This document shows, in pieces, positions 6,625-9,721 of a stretch of 9,721 bases of DNA (its first letter is position 1; each line of letters opens with the position of its first letter). The position numbers and the translations under genes were made by a program. This DNA comes from Fischerella sp. Lineage in GTDB: Bacteria; Cyanobacteriota; Cyanobacteriia; Cyanobacteriales; Nostocaceae. The stretch is from positions 1 through 9,721 of the forward strand of contig JANZYY010000166.1 of assembly GCA_026419705.1 (NCBI GenBank), in the 5' to 3' direction. The notes below the pieces were generated by a model. It had not been told where the DNA came from and did not search any database. It saw nothing but the letters and a program-made list of their open reading frames with translations.

Positions 6625-7559
6625 CGCTTACCCTCTGAAAAAGCAGGTGTAACAGCAAAATTTACCCGTGCCATACCACTGGGTTCTAATCGCACCAAGC
6701 GAGACTGGCTATTACCTTCGATAAAGTATTTGTTTGGGGCCAGTGCGTAGCCTGGTAGGCTACTCAAATCCAACGCTGCTGTTCGATGACCCGCAATGAC
6801 ATTTGCCAAGGAAAATAGCCCATTCGCATCGGTGACAATGCGATTGCCATCATCCAGATAAATCACTGCATTCGGTACTCCCGGTTCGTTTGGTTGCTGT
6901 TCGCCGTCGAAGTTTTTATCGACAAACACTCGCCCAATCAAGGTACCGCAATCAGACAAAATGCCTGGTCGAATTCGCAATAGGTAGCTAGCTTGGTTGC
7001 TTGTGAGATTACCTGCTCTGGCTTGTGCTAAGTTTCTGCCATCTCCCCTAATCGCATCTGGCGTAACTTCAGCAGCATAGGTAACTGTCAAAGCTTGGTT
7101 GGGTTGTAATTGCTCGCTCGAAGTAATCGTTACCGTTCGATTTGAACTAGTGCTTGCACTCAGAGGAACAGACCTTTCTGCCAGGGAACCTTGCAAAGAC
7201 TTAGTAACAAGCCGTACTCCTAAAGGCAGTCTGTCTGTAATCGCTACCTGATTGGTTGGCGCCCTACCAGTATTCCTGATCGTAAGACGATAAATGACTG
7301 TATCTCCTGGTTCAGCTGCTGCTCTGTCTGCTGTTTTAATTATTTCTAGTTCTGCTTGTCCAGCTGTCAAACTCACTTGATTGGAAGTAGTAATTCTTCC
7401 AGAAGGGCTGTTGGGAAGATTGTCTGCTCCACCACGAGCCGTATTATTGATAACGGTAGTTTGAGGATAAGCTGGTAAGTTTCCGTAAGTAAAAACACTT
7501 AAAAGGTAAAAAGAACAAAAGAGGCTCAAATGCCTCGGCCATGAAATCTTAAAAATCAT
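6621..7559 (-). CDS. Secreted DUF11 / SdrD B-like domain protein
   Basis: This 312-residue protein is the first gene of the leftward cluster. Residues 11-30 are hydrophobic and likely a signal sequence, although no clean Ala-X-Ala site is visible. Residues about 70-187 are a DUF11 (TIGR01451-type) domain: KTADRAAAEPGDTVIYRL, IRNTGRAPTNQVAITDRLP and LQPNQALTVTYAAEV are characteristic. Residues about 204-275 match an SdrD B-like/carboxypeptidase-regulatory-like fold: GTLIGRVFVDKNFDGE, PNEPGVPNAVIYL and TDANGLFSL. Asp214, Asn216 and Asp218 form a DxNxDG-type calcium-binding loop. There is no C-terminal anchor, LPXTG or PEP-CTERM, so the protein probably relies on the barrel protein encoded next, with which it shares a four-base overlap. 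The ATG at 7559 has no Shine-Dalgarno sequence; an in-frame TTG at codon 11 has GAGG only three bases ahead, which is too close. The ATG is therefore kept. Confidence 0.88.
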   Translation of the reverse strand: MIFKISWPRHLSLFCSFYLLSVFTYGNLPAYPQTTVINNTARGGADNLPNSPSGRITTSNQVSLTAGQAELEIIKTADRAAAEPGDTVIYRLTIRNTGRAPTNQVAITDRLPLGVRLVTKSLQGSLAERSVPLSASTSSNRTVTITSSEQLQPNQALTVTYAAEVTPDAIRGDGRNLAQARAGNLTSNQASYLLRIRPGILSDCGTLIGRVFVDKNFDGEQQPNEPGVPNAVIYLDDGNRIVTDANGLFSLANVIAGHRTAALDLSSLPGYALAPNKYFIEGNSQSRLVRLEPSGMARVNFAVTPAFSEGKR

Positions 7560-7598
7560 TGGAAGGCATGAATTAATAACAAAAAATTTCCAAAATCA

Positions 7599-7620
7599 GA
7601 GGTTTTTACTCGAAAACCTC
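7599..7620. terminator. Hairpin in the leader of the DUF11 gene (terminator- or attenuator-like)
   Basis: GAGGTTTT (7599-7606) pairs perfectly with AAAACCTC (7613-7620) around a six-base loop. On the plus strand it is followed by ATTTTTG. On the minus strand it is followed, after TGA, by TTTTGG and then a run of six T (TTTTTTG). It lies 40 bases upstream of the DUF11 start, so in the leftward transcript it would sit in the leader and could attenuate the operon. It could equally end rightward transcription. The structure is certain, the function inferred. Confidence 0.45.
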
Positions 7621-7669
7621 ATTTTTGCTTTGATTTGATTTCAATTAATCTAAATATGTGCCAGTTGGG

Positions 7670-7686
7670 TAACGCAGGTATGACAG
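7670..7686. repeat. 17-bp direct repeat, copy 1 (partner at 8164-8180)
   Basis: TAACGCAGGTATGACAG here and TAACGCAGGTATCACAG at 8164-8180 agree at 16 of 17 positions in the same orientation, 494 bases apart. So close a match within 1.6 kb is unlikely by chance. It may mark a duplicated gene remnant or a protein-binding site upstream of the cluster. Confidence 0.6.
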
Positions 7687-7777
7687 CACTGCAGGATAAA
7701 TACAGTGAAAACCACAAAGCCAACTAAAAACCCATATTCCTAGAACACCGATTCAGTAATCTTCAAATGAAAAGAAT

Positions 7778-7823
7778 GACAAGGAAGACAACGGAAAGAA
7801 ATTACTTCCGTGTCGTTGTTGTC
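7778..7823. repeat. Imperfect long hairpin
   Basis: Bases 7778-7798 (starting GACAAGGAAGACAACGG) pair with 7805-7823 (CTTCCGTGTCGTTGTTGTC). About 17 pairs form, with a few mismatches and bulges, around a short loop. It lies about 220 bases upstream of the DUF11 start and could be a dispersed palindromic repeat or part of a small RNA. No U-run follows on either strand. Confidence 0.45.
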
Positions 7824-8097
7824 TCCCCCTTCTTTCTTGTCTTGTCCATAAAGGCAATTTCTGAATACTGAATCGACCTTCTAGGGAACAGAAGCTTGCT
7901 ATTGACAAAGCAAAGCTTTTCACTTTGTTTACGAAACATTTCTTTCGAGTAGGAATGAAACACGATAGACTGACTGTTTATCTGTTCTTGATGCAATGGC
8001 AATTTCACGCTCCTGACAGGATGATTGTTTTTTAGTGATGGGGGTATATTATCCCGCTTTTGTGACTGTAGATAATGCAGATTTTTAATTACATGAC

Positions 8098-8124
8098 AAC
8101 AACAGTCTGCGAACTGGTGTTGTT
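8098..8124. repeat. Short hairpin with a two-base bulge
   Basis: AACAACAGT (8098-8106) pairs with ACT plus TGTTGTT (8113-8115 and 8118-8124), leaving GG unpaired and a six-base loop. It lies in the gene-free region; no function can be assigned. Confidence 0.4.
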
Positions 8125-8163
8125 AGGAGATGAACATCACTGCATAAACCTACTTGGTTTAGT

Positions 8164-8180
8164 TAACGCAGGTATCACAG
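8164..8180. repeat. 17-bp direct repeat, copy 2 (partner at 7670-7686)
   Basis: TAACGCAGGTATCACAG differs from the copy at 7670-7686 at one base. Its right part covers the stop codon (8177-8175) of the small ORF at 8175-8357, which would make the repeat part of a duplicated gene end if that ORF is real. Confidence 0.6.
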
Positions 8181-8357
8181 TAATATCGATGTAGCGACTA
8201 CATGCAAGCCACTAAAGAAAGTTGCACATGTAGAAATAGCACCCCATAATCCAACGATGAAGTACATAACAGTCTTGTATTCGTCTTTAAAAAACTGAAC
8301 TTCCGCGAAGTCACTAGCTAAAAGATGACTAACTAGGTGATTGAAAAGTTTCACCAT
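8175..8357 (-). CDS. Doubtful 60-residue membrane protein
   Basis: From ATG at 8357 the frame encodes 60 residues: an amphipathic N-terminal part (MVKLFNHLVSHLLASDF), charged FFKDEYK (22-28), and a hydrophobic stretch from about 29 to 59 that could span a membrane once. Only a weak AGG lies three bases upstream, and an alternative TTG directly precedes the ATG. It is not recognised as any family. Orderly amphipathic and hydrophobic parts argue mildly for a real small protein; the weak ribosome-binding site and AT-rich setting argue against it. Its stop lies in the 17-bp direct repeat. A weakly similar stretch follows the other repeat copy upstream on the minus strand, so it could be one of two decayed paralogues. 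Confidence 0.25.
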   Translation of the reverse strand: MVKLFNHLVSHLLASDFAEVQFFKDEYKTVMYFIVGLWGAISTCATFFSGLHVVATSILL

Positions 8358-8456
8358 CAACCTAATTGAGGATCCACACCATAATAACTACTACATTTAG
8401 CGCTCAGTAAATACGTCTCTGATAGAGAATCTAAGAAACGATGCGCCAAGTCATCT

Positions 8457-8494
8457 GTAATTTCAAAAGCGAAATTACGCTTCAGTAATATTAC
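8457..8494. repeat. Two overlapping, mutually exclusive hairpins plus a palindrome
   Basis: GTAATTTC (8457-8464) pairs with GAAATTAC (8471-8478) around AAAAGC. Alternatively AAGCG (8467-8471) pairs with CGCTT (8478-8482) around AAATTA. The two pairings share bases and cannot form together. A ten-base palindrome, GTAATATTAC, follows at 8485-8494. The structures are visible; no role is known. Confidence 0.4.
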
Positions 8495-8860
8495 CCAGAA
8501 ATCAACTATAAGCAATCAGGGTTATGGAAATTTATTCAGTATTTTTTCATATCTTTATAGAAGGTACTTGTACGTAACCAGACATTCACTGAATTTAAAA
8601 AAAGAAGTTAAATAAATTACTACAACTTTACGTATTCATTGGTGTCGCAATGACTGGATTTTACCGCTAATATCGCATGGTCAAATACAAATATTCGTAA
8701 TTCCGAAAATCTAAACAATAAAGTGGTAAAAACTACAAAATGTATAATATAACACTGATTTTGACAAATTTAATTGCCGCAGACAATTATAAAACTGTCC
8801 ACTAAATAGATACACGCTTTTTTATGTATTTATCTTTAGATAAAAATTCAACACAAGATA

Positions 8861-8884
8861 TTATTATCGAAATATTGATAATAA
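8861..8884. repeat. AT-rich inverted repeat
   Basis: TTATTATC (8861-8868) pairs perfectly with GATAATAA (8877-8884) around an eight-base loop. A second small hairpin, TTTATC/GATAAA, lies just left at 8829-8844. In DNA this rich in A and T such pairs arise easily by chance. Confidence 0.3.
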
Positions 8885-8958
8885 ATTATTAACAATCTAC
8901 TTGAGCGAAATTACTTATACTGATTTAAAAAAAAGAATGTAACACATAACCAAGGCTA

Positions 8959-8980
8959 CTGTGTATACACATCTGTGTAC
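8959..8980. promoter_or_regulatory. Palindrome with repeated CTGTGTA (possible operator)
   Basis: TGTGTATACACA (8960-8971) is a perfect 12-base palindrome. CTGTGTA occurs at 8959-8965 and again at 8973-8979, 14 bases (about 1.3 helical turns) apart. A palindrome plus a direct half-site could bind a dimeric regulator. It is 193 bases beyond the end of the gene at the right edge and far from the start of the leftward cluster, so the target is unclear. Confidence 0.25.
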
Positions 8981-9106
8981 AGCAAACTAAATCCCCATTC
9001 CCACACAGGACTGTTTCATTTATCTATGCCTGTCATGGGGGAGTATTTTTTCTTAATTTAGTGAGTCATGAACTCTGAGTATAGCACCACCGATAAAATC
9101 TTTATT

Positions 9107-9134
9107 CCTTCTGCTCCCGCTGCCTTCTGCCTTA
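9107..9134. repeat. CCTTCTG-type short tandem repeat
   Basis: CCTTCTG occurs at 9107-9113 and 9123-9129, with related CTCCCGCTG between and CCTTA after. This is the same family of pyrimidine-rich heptads as in the signal-peptide region at 2785-2833. It lies about 40 bases downstream of the stop of the right-edge gene. Confidence 0.55.
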
Positions 9135-9172
9135 TTTTTAGAGTAGATAAATAGTCTGGTTTGACAAAGAAT

Positions 9173-9721
9173 TCAGTATATGTCGTCGTATTCTGGCGCT
9201 TCAACTCTTCTTGTTTCTGTATGAGGTGGTAAGAACTCGGTTCGACGTACAGGGGCTAAAGGTGCTACGGAACTGTTGTAGGGGTGAATAACTTGAACAG
9301 TCCGGGTAGGACGCTGTTTAGGAGAGAACAAAGCCAATACTCCAGCCACTACAATACCACCACCAAGTGTAAGAGACATACCTCCCACAGCCCAAACAAC
9401 AGGTGAAGACCACCAGCGATTTTGTTCTTGCTGTTCTTGTTGTTGTCGCTGCTGTAGTTGGGCTGCATTTTGACTTTGTTGGGCATTTAATTGCATCTGA
9501 TAATTGTAAGCCTGTTGAAGTTGGGCTTGCTGCTGCTGCAATGCACTTTTAAGTTGCTCGTTTTCTTTTTTTAGTCCTTCATTTTCCATTTTCAGCCGTT
9601 CCATTGCCAGGCGTTCATCAGTGTTTGGGCTGGCTGGTGGTGGAGGTGGCTGTTGCGGGTAATATGGTAGTGGCAGTTGCGGTTGCATGACCTGGGGAGG
9701 AATTGCAGTCGGCATTTGGGG
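9173..9721 (-). CDS. Gln-rich coiled-coil single-pass membrane protein, start outside window
   Basis: The frame is open to the right edge. An ATG at 9715 gives 180 residues, but Pro-Gln codons precede it in frame in the same Pro/Gln-rich style and no ribosome-binding site can be seen, so the true start is probably beyond the window. Counting from that ATG, residues 1-30 are Pro/Gln-rich, 32-60 are a charged heptad-like helix (ERLKMENEGLKKENEQLK), and 60-100 are extremely Gln-rich. Residues 105-130 form one hydrophobic, Gly-rich membrane segment (VVWAVGGMSLTLGGGIVVAG). The 50-residue tail ends in EYDDIY. I do not recognise the family. The architecture suggests a membrane-anchored oligomerising or scaffold protein; which end faces the cytoplasm cannot be decided. 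It is separated from the envelope cluster by 1.6 kb, so it is not part of that operon. Confidence 0.8.
   Translation of the reverse strand, partial: PQMPTAIPPQVMQPQLPLPYYPQQPPPPPASPNTDERLAMERLKMENEGLKKENEQLKSALQQQQAQLQQAYNYQMQLNAQQSQNAAQLQQRQQQEQQEQNRWWSSPVVWAVGGMSLTLGGGIVVAGVLALFSPKQRPTRTVQVIHPYNSSVAPLAPVRRTEFLPPHTETRRVEAPEYDDIY

Larger units (their letters stand above)
7560..9172. other. 1.6-kb AT-rich intergenic region without a convincing gene
   Basis: Both strands were read. The only frames above about 60 codons are two weak candidates, at 7802-8008 and 8175-8360. The part from about 8400 to 9060 is especially AT-rich and lacks HIP1. It holds several hairpins, a 17-bp imperfect direct repeat, a 12-bp palindrome and a short repeat near the right end, listed separately. 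No tRNA, rRNA, CRISPR array or transposase was recognised. It probably contains the promoter of the leftward cluster near its left end, but no hexamer pair stood out enough to call. Decayed genes or an unknown small RNA are possible. Confidence 0.6.

Noticed and set aside
7802..8008. 68-codon minus-strand ORF beginning with GTG
   Set aside because: AGGAG lies only one base from the GTG (seven bases from an in-frame TTG two codons later), but the protein is a low-complexity Lys/Ser/Thr-rich sequence without domain, signal or membrane segment, and its end coincides with a hairpin arm.
8741..8748. TATAAT as a plus-strand promoter -10
   Set aside because: The region is so AT-rich that such hexamers are expected; no matching -35 is 16-18 bases upstream and no gene follows.
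8959..8980. NtcA site (GTA-N8-TAC)
   Set aside because: GTA and TAC are present but 12 bases apart, not eight.

Overview
The window looks like the end of a draft contig from a filamentous (Nostocales-type) cyanobacterium. Five perfect copies of the cyanobacterial palindrome GCGATCGC (HIP1) lie in the coding part. The gaps hold the seven-base tandem repeats and dispersed repeats typical of that group, and the proteins are outer-envelope proteins of a diderm. The first 19 bases are not genomic: they are the Tn5/Nextera mosaic-end adapter, so position 20 is the first real base and the gene there is cut by the end of the contig.

All convincing genes lie on the minus strand and are read right to left. 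From about 7560 down to the left edge there is a four-gene cluster of exported envelope proteins: (1) a 312-residue secreted protein with a DUF11 domain and an SdrD-B-like domain; (2) overlapping it by four bases (ATGA), a 1181-residue outer-membrane protein with a signal peptide, a Gln/Pro-rich spacer, an Ig-like domain and a very large C-terminal beta-barrel; (3) after a 220-base gap made largely of repeats, a 756-residue protein with a CSLREA-like start, a right-handed parallel beta-helix, a polyproline linker and a C-terminal OmpA-type peptidoglycan-binding domain; (4) after a 119-base gap with a 17-bp hairpin, the first 149 residues of another secreted protein, broken by the adapter. Together they suggest an operon for a cell-surface assembly: a barrel in the outer membrane, a partner tethered to peptidoglycan, and secreted adhesin-like pieces. 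No substrate can be read from the sequence.

From 7560 to 9172 there are about 1.6 kb of AT-rich DNA without a convincing gene. It holds several hairpins, a 17-bp imperfect direct repeat, a 12-bp palindrome and one doubtful 60-residue membrane-protein ORF. At the right edge (9173 to the end) is the C-terminal part of an unrecognised single-pass membrane protein with a Gln-rich coiled coil; it probably begins outside the window.

The most striking feature is the interplay of repeats with the genes. The signal peptide of the OmpA-type protein is encoded almost wholly by degenerate heptanucleotide repeats, and the stop codons of two genes in the cluster lie in or directly against such repeats.
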